A DNA stretch of 64,000 nucleotides from Bacillus_BD oryzisoli_A. Its GTDB lineage: Bacteria > Bacillota > Bacilli > Bacillales > Cytobacillaceae. Positions 7,531 through 16,335 of the stretch are shown here, one piece after another. The position numbers and the translations under genes were made by a program. The notes below the pieces were generated by a model that saw only the letters and a program-made list of their open reading frames with translations, ran no database searches and was not told the origin of the DNA. Location: positions 620,001-684,000 of the forward strand of contig NZ_JBHZRC010000001.1 of assembly GCF_043641075.1 (NCBI RefSeq). Reading direction: 5' to 3'. Positions within the stretch are counted from its first letter, which is position 1; each line of letters opens with the position of its first letter.

Positions 7531-7977
7531 ATCATCATTTTTACGTTTCTCATTTCTACCATTCAGCTCTTCAGAAAACTCTGTTGCAAAGCGATCCTTG
7601 CGGGTAACACCGGGAATATAACTGTCTGCTGTATTGGAAAAAATATGTTTTTTGACGTATAGATGAAAGACTGCTTCAATAACAGCAATCGCAAAGGCTG
7701 CTATGAATGTAGAGGTCAGCCGATTCATATTCGCGTCAATAAATAGGTAGCTCATCACCCATAATAGTCCAAACGATAAAACAAAGTCACCAAGAGTTGC
7801 AGCGAAATTACCCATTCTTCGCAGGACAAACAAATCTCCAATAAAATAAGCAACAAGTGTAGTGACTAACGACATCATAACAAGTGTAAATAAATCTGCA
7901 TTGAAAATACCATATATAGATAATACAACCGTTCCAACAGCAGCAAATTTTATCAATAATGCCCATAGATGCTTCAT
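7525..7977 (-). CDS. YndM-like (DUF2512) membrane protein
   Basis: A 150-residue protein with four hydrophobic segments in residues 1-115 and a charged hydrophilic tail (RKDRFATEFSEELNGRNEKRKNDDK). The N-terminal MKHLWALLIKFAAV and the FIGDLFVLRRMGNFAATLGDF loop are typical of the DUF2512/YndM family of Bacillus membrane proteins, whose function is unknown. GGAGGGG lies 6 bases before the ATG. Confidence 0.75.
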   Translation of the reverse strand: MKHLWALLIKFAAVGTVVLSIYGIFNADLFTLVMMSLVTTLVAYFIGDLFVLRRMGNFAATLGDFVLSFGLLWVMSYLFIDANMNRLTSTFIAAFAIAVIEAVFHLYVKKHIFSNTADSYIPGVTRKDRFATEFSEELNGRNEKRKNDDK

Positions 7978-8147
7978 AAAAAACCCCTCCTAAAATAACC
8001 TCTGATAACTTATACTTAATTTGCCTTATTCCTGATTCCTTATACGCTGACAAACTTTTTCATGTTCGTCCATTGTTAAATAATTGACCTGCCTGATTTT
8101 GTGATAGGATACTATTAAAGAAGGAAAATCGAAGAGGAGGTCAATAA

Positions 8148-8573
8148 ATGAAACCACGAATTTCAGTCATAACAATCGGCGTAGATGACCTAGAGAAATC
8201 GCTGACATTTTATCGTGATGGTCTAGGACTTCCAACTGAAGGCATCGTAGGGAAGGAATTTGAACATGGAGCCGTTGCGTTTTTTGATTTGCAGCCAGGA
8301 CTAAAGCTGGCAATCTGGAAACGAAAGGATATCGCCCATGAAGCAAAAGTAGAACTCTCACCCGGAAGCTCTACAGAATTCACGCTTGGGCATAACGTAA
8401 GCAGCAGGAAAGAAGTCGATAAAGTCATGGAACAAGCACAACAAGCTGGTGCCATCATAACAGATCCAGCACACGAAACCTTTTGGGGCGGCTATTCAGG
8501 ACATTTTCAAGACCCTGACGGCCATCTTTGGGAAGTTGTTTGGAATCCTCAATGGGAGTTTGCAGATGAATAA
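8148..8573 (+). CDS. VOC (glyoxalase/dioxygenase) superfamily protein
   Basis: A 141-residue protein made of paired beta-alpha-beta-beta-beta modules. Visible marks are ISVITIGVDDLEKSLTFYRDGLGL at the N-terminus and the C-terminal GYSGHFQDPDGHLWEVVWNP, where the second-module metal ligands (His and Glu) usually lie. The family includes glyoxalase I, bleomycin/fosfomycin resistance proteins and ring-cleaving dioxygenases; the substrate cannot be told. GAGGAGGT lies 6 bases upstream. It is followed closely by the Bce-type regulator gene, but a link between them is not demonstrated. Confidence 0.85.
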   Translation: MKPRISVITIGVDDLEKSLTFYRDGLGLPTEGIVGKEFEHGAVAFFDLQPGLKLAIWKRKDIAHEAKVELSPGSSTEFTLGHNVSSRKEVDKVMEQAQQAGAIITDPAHETFWGGYSGHFQDPDGHLWEVVWNPQWEFADE

Positions 8574-8607
8574 CTTAAATAAAAGTTGTATATGAAAGGT
8601 AAGAAAA

Positions 8608-9315
8608 ATGCACAAGATATTGATTATAGAAGATGATTCTAAGATTGCTGATCTTTTGACTTCACATATCAGTAAATACGGTTATCAGGTTTACCATGTA
8701 ACAGATTTTGAACATATCATGGACGAATTTCATCAACATTCTCCAGATCTTGTCCTGCTTGATATTAATTTACCAAGTTTTGATGGTTATTATTGGTGCA
8801 GGCAAATTCGAAAGGAATCGATCTGTCCAGTCATCTTCATCTCAGCAAGAATTGGTGAAATGGATCAAGTAATGGCCTTGGAGAATGGTGGAGATGATTT
8901 TATCACGAAACCGTTTCATACCGAAATCGTGATGGCCAAAATACGCAGTCACCTTCGCCGTGCATATGGAGAATATGCGAAGCAGACGGAAGAAAGAGTA
9001 CTTGAAAGAGAGGGGCTTAAGCTATATCCAGAAAGAATGGAGATAACGTTTGGACCAATCACCGCTTCCTTAACCAAAAAGGAAGCTGATATTATTGAAA
9101 GCTTAATGGACCGTTATCCCCGTGTCGCTGGTCGTGAGGATTTACTTGAAAAGCTATGGGACGATCAAACATATGTTGATGAAAATACACTAAATGTCAA
9201 TATTACAAGAGTAAGAAAAAAATTTCTGGAATTAGGAATCAAGGATGCTGTAGAAACCGTAAGAGGCGCAGGTTATCGTCTGAATGTCTCATGGACAGAG
9301 GCGGGGGAGGTATGA
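8608..9315 (+). CDS. bceR: Response regulator, BceR type (OmpR family)
   Basis: A 235-residue two-domain regulator: a receiver with the phosphoacceptor in LVLLDINLPSFDGY (Asp about residue 52) and Lys in ITKPFHTEIV, then a winged-helix DNA-binding domain ending in TVRGAGYRL. The next three genes encode an intramembrane-sensing kinase and a BceAB-type ABC transporter, the standard Bce module. It overlaps the kinase start by 4 bases. The gene name denotes type; orthology to B. subtilis BceR, YvcP or PsdR is not resolved. Confidence 0.85.
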   Translation: MHKILIIEDDSKIADLLTSHISKYGYQVYHVTDFEHIMDEFHQHSPDLVLLDINLPSFDGYYWCRQIRKESICPVIFISARIGEMDQVMALENGGDDFITKPFHTEIVMAKIRSHLRRAYGEYAKQTEERVLEREGLKLYPERMEITFGPITASLTKKEADIIESLMDRYPRVAGREDLLEKLWDDQTYVDENTLNVNITRVRKKFLELGIKDAVETVRGAGYRLNVSWTEAGEV

Positions 9316-10310
9316 AGTTATTCTTTAAAGAGCATATATTGTTAATTTTTGTTCAACTGTTACAATTTATTATCATCCTTTCTATCCTCTGGCTTGATGG
9401 ACATCAACAATTCAGCACCGCACTCTATGCTTTTTTTCTCGGTTGTTTTTTTCTAAGCTGCTATCTTTTTTACCACTATTACAGTCGAAAAAAGTTTTAC
9501 AATCGGCTCAGCATGACGCTTACATCCCTTGATGAATCATTTAAAAAGACAGATGAAACGCCTATTTCTGAAGCTCTCGATCAATTATTACGTGATCAAT
9601 ACAAGCTCTATCAAAATCAATTAAAAACATTGGAAAAACAGCAGAATGAACATTTAAAGTTCATGGACCAATGGGTTCACCAGATGAAAACGCCACTTTC
9701 CGTTATTGAATTGACTGCGCAAAATCTGGATGAACCTGACTCGTCAAACATCCGTGAGGAAACGGAACGCATGAAAAATGGATTAAATACGGTTCTCTAT
9801 ATGGCCCGCCTGCGTTCCTTTGAGCAGGACTTTCATATTAAACCAGTCACCCTATCTTCATTAGTTCATGAAGTAAACCAGGACAATAAACGCTTCTACA
9901 TCCGAAATCATGTATTCCCTAAACTCGAGAATAGAAAAGATGGAATTACGGTTGAAAGTGATGAAAAATGGCTGTTTTTTATCGTTACACAGCTAATACA
10001 TAACGCAGTTAAATATTCCAATGGGAAAAACAGCATCGTAATCACTATCTATGAAAGTGGAGAAGAAGCCGTTCTCGAGGTGACTGACTTTGGGGTCGGA
10101 ATCCCTGAAGTGGATAAGAAGCGAATCTTTGATCCATTTTATACGGGCGAGAATGGCCGTAAATTTAGAGAATCTACCGGAATGGGGCTCTATTTAACTA
10201 AGGAAGCAGCTGATCGTCTTGGACATCGAATAGAACTGGATACAAAGGTTGAAGAAGGCACAAGTTTTCGAATCATTTTCTCTTCTTCGCAAAACCTTAC
10301 AAACATGTAA
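9312..10310 (+). CDS. bceS: Intramembrane-sensing histidine kinase, BceS type
   Basis: A 332-residue kinase with two N-terminal membrane helices (about residues 8-28 and 38-56) separated by only about ten residues, so it has no extracellular sensor domain. The phosphorylated His is in DQWVHQMKTPLSVIE (about residue 120), and the ATPase domain shows NAVKYSNG, DFGVGIP and GMGLYLTKEAA. Known Bce kinases are controlled by flux through their partner transporter. The ATG used overlaps the regulator stop (ATGA) and has GGGGGAGG just upstream. Confidence 0.86.
   Translation: MKLFFKEHILLIFVQLLQFIIILSILWLDGHQQFSTALYAFFLGCFFLSCYLFYHYYSRKKFYNRLSMTLTSLDESFKKTDETPISEALDQLLRDQYKLYQNQLKTLEKQQNEHLKFMDQWVHQMKTPLSVIELTAQNLDEPDSSNIREETERMKNGLNTVLYMARLRSFEQDFHIKPVTLSSLVHEVNQDNKRFYIRNHVFPKLENRKDGITVESDEKWLFFIVTQLIHNAVKYSNGKNSIVITIYESGEEAVLEVTDFGVGIPEVDKKRIFDPFYTGENGRKFRESTGMGLYLTKEAADRLGHRIELDTKVEEGTSFRIIFSSSQNLTNM
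10297..10310. promoter_or_regulatory. BceR-type operator (TTACA-N4-TGTAA)
   Basis: TTACA-AACA-TGTAA is an exact inverted repeat of the pattern known for BceR-like regulators (TNACA-N4-TGTAA). It covers the last codons and stop codon of the kinase gene, about 90 bases before the ATPase gene. A -10-like TATACT lies at 10356-10361 with no good -35, as expected for an activator-dependent promoter. Confidence 0.75.
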
Positions 10311-10397
10311 GATGAGTGAAAGAAGAATCGATCGTTCTTACAGAGTCTTTATAGATATACTGATCACAGATCAAATAAGCTGAGAGGGGATCTTGTG

Positions 10398-11162
10398 ATG
10401 CTTAAAGTAATGCAAGTCAGTAAAATTTACGAAGGAAATATTGCATTCCGGGCGTTAACGGATATCAATTTAACGATTGAAACAGGAGAATTTGTCGGAA
10501 TTATGGGACCTTCAGGCAGCGGGAAAACAACCTTGCTAAACATGATTGCTACGATTGATGAACCGACCACAGGGGAAATTTTCATAAACGGAAAAAATCC
10601 GCATCTTTTAAAAAAGGAAGATTTGGCTAAATTCCGCCGTCAGGAATTGGGCTTTGTTTTTCAGGAATTTAATCTTCTCCACACCTTAACAGTTGAAGAA
10701 AATATCGTGCTTCCATTAACATTGGACGGAAAAAAAGTGAAAGAAATGAAAGAAAAGGCAAAGATTATAGCGGAAAAATTAGGCATTCAAGAAATCATGA
10801 AAAAAAGAACATACGAAATTTCCGGCGGGCAGGCGCAAAGAGCCGCTGTGGCCAGAGCCATGATTCATCATCCAAAGCTAGTGCTTGCAGATGAACCAAC
10901 CGGAAACCTTGATTCTAAGTCATCGAAGGATGTCATGGAAATGCTTGAATCCATCAACAAAAAGGACTTTACAACAATGATGCTGGTGACGCACGATCCG
11001 TTAGCTGCAAGCTACTGTAATCGGGTTGTCTTTATCCGTGATGGAAGGTTTTTTTCCGAAATTCACCGGGGTGATAATCGGCAGACATTTTTCCAAAAGA
11101 TTATTGATACTCTTTCACTGATGGGAGGGAATGCACATGACCTTTCGTCAATTCGCGTTTAA
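10398..11162 (+). CDS. bceA: ABC transporter ATP-binding protein, BceA type
   Basis: A 254-residue ATPase with Walker A GPSGSGKTT, Q-loop FVFQEFNLL, signature ISGGQAQR, Walker B LVLADEPTGNLD and H-loop LVTHD. It belongs to the MacB/LolD-like type 7 (mechanotransmission) group used in BceAB systems, which protect cell-wall lipid carriers from bacitracin-like or lantibiotic peptides. GAGAGGGG lies 8 bases upstream. Its end overlaps the permease start by 26 bases. The compound handled is unknown. Confidence 0.88.
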   Translation: MLKVMQVSKIYEGNIAFRALTDINLTIETGEFVGIMGPSGSGKTTLLNMIATIDEPTTGEIFINGKNPHLLKKEDLAKFRRQELGFVFQEFNLLHTLTVEENIVLPLTLDGKKVKEMKEKAKIIAEKLGIQEIMKKRTYEISGGQAQRAAVARAMIHHPKLVLADEPTGNLDSKSSKDVMEMLESINKKDFTTMMLVTHDPLAASYCNRVVFIRDGRFFSEIHRGDNRQTFFQKIIDTLSLMGGNAHDLSSIRV

Positions 11163-13002
11163 TAACGTCATTCGCAACAAAAGATTATATGCTGCCTATT
11201 TCCTAAGCAGTATGTTTACCGTGATGGTCTTTTTTGCCTTTTCTCTCTTTGCCTTTCACCCGGAACTAAGCGGGAGTGGTATGAACTCCTATGTAAAAAT
11301 CGGAATGATTACTGCAGCAGGAATCATCTATGTTTTTTCTTTTTTCTTCATTTTATATTCCATGAGTTCTTTTTTACAGTCCCGCAAGAAAGAATTTGGC
11401 TTATTAATGATACAGGGAATGTCGATGAGACAAATCCGTTCTATGGTTTTCTTGGAAAATATGGTAATCGGCTTTTTTGCCACAGTCAGCGGCATTCTGC
11501 TGGGGTTAGTCTTCGCTAAAGGAATTTTATTATTAGCGGAAAATGTATTAGTTATCGAAAACTTACCTTTCTATATCCCCATTCAGGCCATCCTATTAAC
11601 CTTTGTATCTTTTATTGTTTTATTCTTCTTTATTTCATTGTTTGTGTCATATGTTCTACGAAGCAAAAAATTAATTGAATTAATTAAAGGAGATCAAAAG
11701 TCAAAAGGGGAACCAAAGGCTAATCTGTTTTTAACGATTCTTGCCGTAGCTTTGCTTGCAATCGGTTATGGTGTTGCCTTGTTTGTAGAGGGGCTGACCG
11801 TCATCGTGGTTATGATTCCGGTTATTATTGTGGTCATGATTGGAACCTATCTCTTGTTTACACAGTTAAGTGTCTATGTAATTCGATGGTTAAAGAATAA
11901 GGAAAGTTTCTTCTGGCATAAAACGAATTTGCTGCTTTTTTCTGACCTTTCTTTTCGAATGAAGGATAATGCACGAACCTTCTTCATGGTCGCTATGGTA
12001 TCGACAGTGGCTTTTTGTGCCATAGGATCATTATTTGGGTTTGAGTCTTTTCTTACATCTACGTTAAAGAATACCAGTCCATACTCGATAGCTTACCAAA
12101 CGTATGAAAAAGCGGAGGAACAAGCAGATGTCGCATTGATTAATGAAATCTTGAAGGAAAATAATATTGAAGCAAAAACTGAGCAAGCCCTGCTTCGTTA
12201 CAATCGAATAGGTCAAGAATACTTTTTAATCGCTAAACAATCAGATTTTAACCGTTTTGCTAATCTGCTTGGTGAGGAACCGATTAAGGTTAGGGATGGA
12301 GAGATATTTGTTGTTGAATTTGAAGGGACAGATTTTGGGCAGACAGATGAGCTACTAGACCTAAAGCTTAAGCTGAATTCGGGTGAAACATTAGAGCCTG
12401 AAGAAGTCATCTTTTCCAGAGCATTACCAGCAACTGATTCCTATTTTGTTGTTTCTGATCAAGATTACGAAAGTCTTCCGGCCCCTGATAATGAAATGAG
12501 CTATCATGTCTGGAACGTGACAGACGGAAAGGAAGCTGTTTTTGAAGCATCGGAAAAAATGTATATAGAACTTCCGTCTCATAAACTTCAAGCTCGAGAT
12601 TATGAAGTCTTTCAAATTAATCAATATTATGGAGCAGTCTTATTCATTGGATTATTTATCGGGATTGTCTTCTTCGTCGCAGCTGGCAGTTTTCTCTACT
12701 TCAGATTGTACATGGATGTCGATGGGGATAAACAAAAATTTAAATCCATCTCCAAAATGGGCTTAACAGATAAAGAATTAAAGCAGGTACTGACTAGACA
12801 GACCATGATTCTTTTCTTTGCACCAATCATCGTTGCGCTTATTCATGGTGCTGTAGCTCTCACAGCCTTATCGCATATGTTCTATCATAATCTACTTACA
12901 GAATCTGTAACGGTTCTAAGTGTCTTCTTTGCCATTCAAGTGATCTACTTTTTCATCGTCCGCTTTTTCTATACCAAACAAATAGAAGCAGCCATTCACT
13001 AA
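11137..13002 (+). CDS. bceB: ABC transporter permease, BceB type
   Basis: A 621-residue permease with ten membrane helices: four near the N-terminus (an FtsX-like domain with RKKEFGLLMIQGMSMRQIRSM), further helices in the middle, a roughly 200-residue extracellular region (about residues 310-510) between helices 7 and 8, and a final helix bundle. This large external domain is the hallmark of BceB proteins, which sense peptide antibiotics together with the kinase. GGGAGGG lies 7 bases before the second of two near-adjacent ATGs, which I use as the start. It ends at a palindromic repeat. Confidence 0.87.
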   Translation: MTFRQFAFNNVIRNKRLYAAYFLSSMFTVMVFFAFSLFAFHPELSGSGMNSYVKIGMITAAGIIYVFSFFFILYSMSSFLQSRKKEFGLLMIQGMSMRQIRSMVFLENMVIGFFATVSGILLGLVFAKGILLLAENVLVIENLPFYIPIQAILLTFVSFIVLFFFISLFVSYVLRSKKLIELIKGDQKSKGEPKANLFLTILAVALLAIGYGVALFVEGLTVIVVMIPVIIVVMIGTYLLFTQLSVYVIRWLKNKESFFWHKTNLLLFSDLSFRMKDNARTFFMVAMVSTVAFCAIGSLFGFESFLTSTLKNTSPYSIAYQTYEKAEEQADVALINEILKENNIEAKTEQALLRYNRIGQEYFLIAKQSDFNRFANLLGEEPIKVRDGEIFVVEFEGTDFGQTDELLDLKLKLNSGETLEPEEVIFSRALPATDSYFVVSDQDYESLPAPDNEMSYHVWNVTDGKEAVFEASEKMYIELPSHKLQARDYEVFQINQYYGAVLFIGLFIGIVFFVAAGSFLYFRLYMDVDGDKQKFKSISKMGLTDKELKQVLTRQTMILFFAPIIVALIHGAVALTALSHMFYHNLLTESVTVLSVFFAIQVIYFFIVRFFYTKQIEAAIH

Positions 13003-13066
13003 TGGTGTCAGGCACCACGAAAGGACAAAGTACTTAATCTGTCCATTTGTGGTGCCTGGCACCATT
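13002..13066. repeat. Palindromic repeat (GGTGTCAGGCACC family)
   Basis: ATGGTGTCAGGCACCA (13002-13017) pairs with TGGTGCCTGGCACCAT (13050-13065) with one mismatch. Inside it, GGACAAA and CTGTCC also face each other. A second copy lies at 35824-35884. It separates two convergent genes. Confidence 0.8.
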
Positions 13067-13071
13067 GTTTC

Positions 13072-14415
13072 TTATTTTTTGCTCATTATCTGTCCTAAAA
13101 CTTTTGTTAATATCTTAGGTTTCATTAATATAGTTATCGGTTGAATAAGATTCATGACCTTTACAAATGAATCGTAAATATCTTGATTCTGTGATGATAA
13201 TAGGAAAATCTTTTTGGCGTACCATTGCTGGATTGAAAGACCAATCGGTTTCTTACCGGATATACCTGGATAACGAAAATCCTCTGTAATGACCATATTC
13301 CAGATAGGGGCGATGATTTGTGGGACTTTTTTATGGAATCGAATAATGCTTCTTTGCAATGTATCACGGTCACCCCGAAATATCTTTTGCAATGCAAGTG
13401 CCTCTAATATCGCAATACTCATTCCTTGTCCAAAAACAGGATCAATTCTGCAGACTGTATCACCAATCACTAATAGTCCATTTGGTAGCTCTTTTGCTTT
13501 ATCATATCTTTTCCATATGATTTGCGGTACACGAAAAACAGAGGTTTTGGACAACGGGGATCCATCTTTAATTTCATTATATATATCTAATTTTGGCAGT
13601 CCTTTTGCTAATTCTAGGAACCCATTATCATTCTTTACGGCCTCTTTTTCATCTATGGCATCCTGATAACCATTTATCGTAACAATATAGCGATTATCTT
13701 CAACCTTTGAAATCGTCCCACCTATTTTTTCTATAGGGGGATTAGGGTAAACTATTTTTATCATCCAATCCCTGGTATTATTGTCAGGAAGTTGAAAAGA
13801 TTTGCTTACATATTTTAAGCCAATTTCTACTTTTTCATTAGGAATATGAATTCCTAACTTTTCTAACCAACTCGACGAAATACTACCTGCACCACTAGCG
13901 TCTACAATTAAATCTGCCTTTTGAGTTTTTAACGTGTCATCATTATTTTGTATTTCAACCCCATACACACGATTTTCGTCCTCGTCGTAAAGCAGATTTT
14001 TGACGACATGATTGTAGTAAATTGATATATTTGGAATCTTCTTTATATATTTTTCTATATGCCATTCCAAATGCGGGCGTGTTTGAAGGGTTGTGGTATA
14101 CCCTCCATCATAACGAAGTTTCCATACACCATGATGAAACCATGCTAGATCTTTTGTTGAATTTATTTTCACTGCACCGCTTGCATAAAAATTTTCTGTG
14201 ATTCCCGGAAATAACTCTTCAAGTCCATATTGACCTGCATGGAGAAGAGCGTGTAAATGTTCACCTTGTCTTGCACCTTTTCTTGGATAAGGTCCTAATG
14301 ATTCAGTATCTCTTTCAATCACCACTACATCCTTAAAAAAATCAGATAAAACACGTGCAGCGAGTTTACCAGAAATCCCTCCTCCTATAATGATTGCTTT
14401 TTGTTTGTTGAACAT
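13072..14415 (-). CDS. FAD-dependent oxidoreductase (monooxygenase-like)
   Basis: A 447-residue flavoprotein with an N-terminal Rossmann dinucleotide motif AIIIGGGISGKLAARVL and ERD acidic end, the ADLIVDASGAG segment and a C-terminal FAD motif LLVIGDTVCRIDPVFGQGMSIA. These mark the p-hydroxybenzoate hydroxylase / geranylgeranyl reductase superfamily. Substrate and pathway are not known, and no partner gene is adjacent. AAAGGTG lies upstream of the ATG. Confidence 0.8.
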   Translation of the reverse strand: MFNKQKAIIIGGGISGKLAARVLSDFFKDVVVIERDTESLGPYPRKGARQGEHLHALLHAGQYGLEELFPGITENFYASGAVKINSTKDLAWFHHGVWKLRYDGGYTTTLQTRPHLEWHIEKYIKKIPNISIYYNHVVKNLLYDEDENRVYGVEIQNNDDTLKTQKADLIVDASGAGSISSSWLEKLGIHIPNEKVEIGLKYVSKSFQLPDNNTRDWMIKIVYPNPPIEKIGGTISKVEDNRYIVTINGYQDAIDEKEAVKNDNGFLELAKGLPKLDIYNEIKDGSPLSKTSVFRVPQIIWKRYDKAKELPNGLLVIGDTVCRIDPVFGQGMSIAILEALALQKIFRGDRDTLQRSIIRFHKKVPQIIAPIWNMVITEDFRYPGISGKKPIGLSIQQWYAKKIFLLSSQNQDIYDSFVKVMNLIQPITILMKPKILTKVLGQIMSKK

Positions 14416-14451
14416 ATATGTACACCTTTCACATTTAATTAATCTATTCCG

Positions 14452-15435
14452 TCAACGGATAGAGGGGATTTTGATTTTCACGGTAAATTCTTGATTCTTA
14501 TAGACAAAATCTAAATATCCTTGATTGTCCTTTACAATATCATGTATCAGCTTTGTACCTAAGCCTTCATGGTCGCCATTTTTTGTTGTTTTACCATATA
14601 CCTGATATAACCCATCTACTATATCAGTTGGAATTATCCCACTATGATTCTTACAAATCAATACATACAATCCTGCTCTTTTATAAAATTGCATTGTAAT
14701 CATTCCAGATGTGTCAGAACTCTTTTGCCATTCCTCACACGCGTCGATACTGTTTGATAATAGATTCCCTATTAATGTCACCATATACTGATCTGAAAGA
14801 GGTAGGGAGGACAACGGGATTTCAAAATCATAAACAATAGCAATCCCTCCTGCCTTTGCGCGTCTGTACATTTGATGCAAAACACCTGCTACAATTCCGC
14901 GCTCACCTTTAATCGATAAATTGGTCTCCTCATATCCATCTACTAATCCATCCAGATACGTTTTCGCTTCAAGAACTTTGTCATTTTCCAATAAAAAGTG
15001 AATGGCCGAAACATGCTTTAAAAAATCATGTCGCTCACTTCTAACCTGACGAAATGTTTCATTAACCTGCAGGCTTTGTTCCTCAAATTGCTGAACCTTT
15101 CTAGAAAAGGCTGCAAGCTGCTTTGCCCATACAATGCGAACTACCTCAATTCCAATAAAAATCATAAATAAACCAAAATAAACCCATGATGGCTCAACAC
15201 TAGCATAAATCAAAAGCAGCAAAGCCTGCATAAGGAGGAGTGTTCCATTCCACTTTACGCCTAGATCCGATAACCAAAGAGGAAGCTTCCTCCATAGAAA
15301 ATAAACAATCACAATGATAAGGACTGAAGTAATGTAGAAGGGGAGTGGCACACTTAAAATACTTAAAAGTTCCTGTACATGTACAATCCCCAGAAGTGTA
15401 ATCATTCCCCAATAAATGATGTATTGTTTCAACAT
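14452..15435 (-). CDS. natK: GHKL-family sensor histidine kinase, NatK-like
   Basis: A 327-residue kinase with about four to five N-terminal membrane segments (residues 1-110), a helical linker with a His in SERHDFLKHVSAIHFLLE and a GHKL ATPase domain (IGNLLSNSIDACEEW, GLGTKLIHDIV). This is the AgrC/CitA-like peptide or signal kinase layout. It is downstream of a LytTR regulator and near the divergent natAB genes, matching the known NatK-NatR system that controls natAB in B. subtilis. The signal sensed is not known. Confidence 0.78.
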   Translation of the reverse strand: MLKQYIIYWGMITLLGIVHVQELLSILSVPLPFYITSVLIIVIVYFLWRKLPLWLSDLGVKWNGTLLLMQALLLLIYASVEPSWVYFGLFMIFIGIEVVRIVWAKQLAAFSRKVQQFEEQSLQVNETFRQVRSERHDFLKHVSAIHFLLENDKVLEAKTYLDGLVDGYEETNLSIKGERGIVAGVLHQMYRRAKAGGIAIVYDFEIPLSSLPLSDQYMVTLIGNLLSNSIDACEEWQKSSDTSGMITMQFYKRAGLYVLICKNHSGIIPTDIVDGLYQVYGKTTKNGDHEGLGTKLIHDIVKDNQGYLDFVYKNQEFTVKIKIPSIR

Positions 15436-15445
15436 TTCCCCACCT

Positions 15446-16144
15446 TTAAAAATAATGTTGCTGTAAAAACTCTACTTTTTCCTTTGTAATCATAGCCTGT
15501 TCCTCGATGCCCTCAAACGTGACAATATAGGAATTCTTGGCATAAAGGGAGAAATTCAATACATAATGAATATTAATAATGAACGAACGATGGGAACGGA
15601 TAAAATCACGCTCACGCAGTTCTCCCTCTAATTCATTTAGAGTTTGATAGGTTTTAATTGGCCCCGTTTTCGTATAAATCGTTGTCGACCTCCCAGACCT
15701 CTCAATAAAAACGATATCCTTCTTTTGAATAATATGAATATTGTTTTTCTGTTTGAGATAAAGTCGACCAGTGATTTCCGTTGATTTCGTTTTCTCCATC
15801 AGCCTTTGAACAGACTGAATTAAGCGTTCCTTCGGGTAAGGCTTCATAATATAATCATGGACGTTTATTTCAAAGGCGTGCACAGCGTAGCCGCTGTTAG
15901 CCGTTACAAAGATAACCGAAATATTCAATGCATGTGAGTGAATAATATCTGCAATTTCAAAGCCTGACAAATGAGGCATCTCAATATCTGCTATTAATAA
16001 ATCAAGCTCTTCTTTTTTAATAAATTCATAGGCTTCCTCTGCGGAAGTGGTTGAAAAGACGATTTCCACATCCGCTATTCCTGAAATAATACCATTTAAT
16101 TTATCTAGATCAATTTTCCTATCATCCACTAAACCAACCTTCAT
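15446..16144 (-). CDS. natR: LytTR-family response regulator, NatR-like
   Basis: A 232-residue regulator: a receiver with phosphoacceptor Asp in LDLLIADIEMPHLSGFE and Lys in DYIMKPYPKERL, then a LytTR DNA-binding domain (IVFIERSGRSTTIYT, ERDFIRSHRSFIINI). The chosen ATG has AGGGAG 6 bases upstream and gives the normal receiver N-terminus MKVGLVDDRKIDL; a longer reading adds 11 unlikely residues. It is divergent from natAB, and a two-repeat operator sits in the gap. Co-transcribed with natK, with a 10-base gap. Confidence 0.82.
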   Translation of the reverse strand: MKVGLVDDRKIDLDKLNGIISGIADVEIVFSTTSAEEAYEFIKKEELDLLIADIEMPHLSGFEIADIIHSHALNISVIFVTANSGYAVHAFEINVHDYIMKPYPKERLIQSVQRLMEKTKSTEITGRLYLKQKNNIHIIQKKDIVFIERSGRSTTIYTKTGPIKTYQTLNELEGELRERDFIRSHRSFIINIHYVLNFSLYAKNSYIVTFEGIEEQAMITKEKVEFLQQHYF

Positions 16145-16234
16145 ATGTAACTCCCTTATAAACAAGCTTTTTATCATCTCAATGTGACTATCTCTATTCT
16201 TTATTTTACCATTCTTACCAGTAAATTTGTCATT

Positions 16235-16265
16235 TTCGCGACATGAAACGGAACATTCACGACAT
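16235..16265. promoter_or_regulatory. LytTR-type direct-repeat operator upstream of natAB
   Basis: TTCGCGACAT (16235-16244) and TTCACGACAT (16256-16265) repeat with one mismatch and a period of exactly 21 bp, two helical turns. LytTR regulators bind paired direct repeats with this spacing. It lies between natR and natA, about 30 bases upstream of a -10-like TATGAT (16294-16299) lacking a clear -35. Confidence 0.65.
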
Positions 16266-16335
16266 AACTACAGATTCACTTTCAAATTCTTTGTATGATA
16301 ATCTCAAGAAAACGAACAACGGGGTGGAGAAATTT

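Noticed and set aside
16243..16335. Longer N-terminus for NatA
   Set aside because: The extension crosses the direct-repeat operator and the -10 region, is not part of the ABC domain, and lacks a ribosome binding site.
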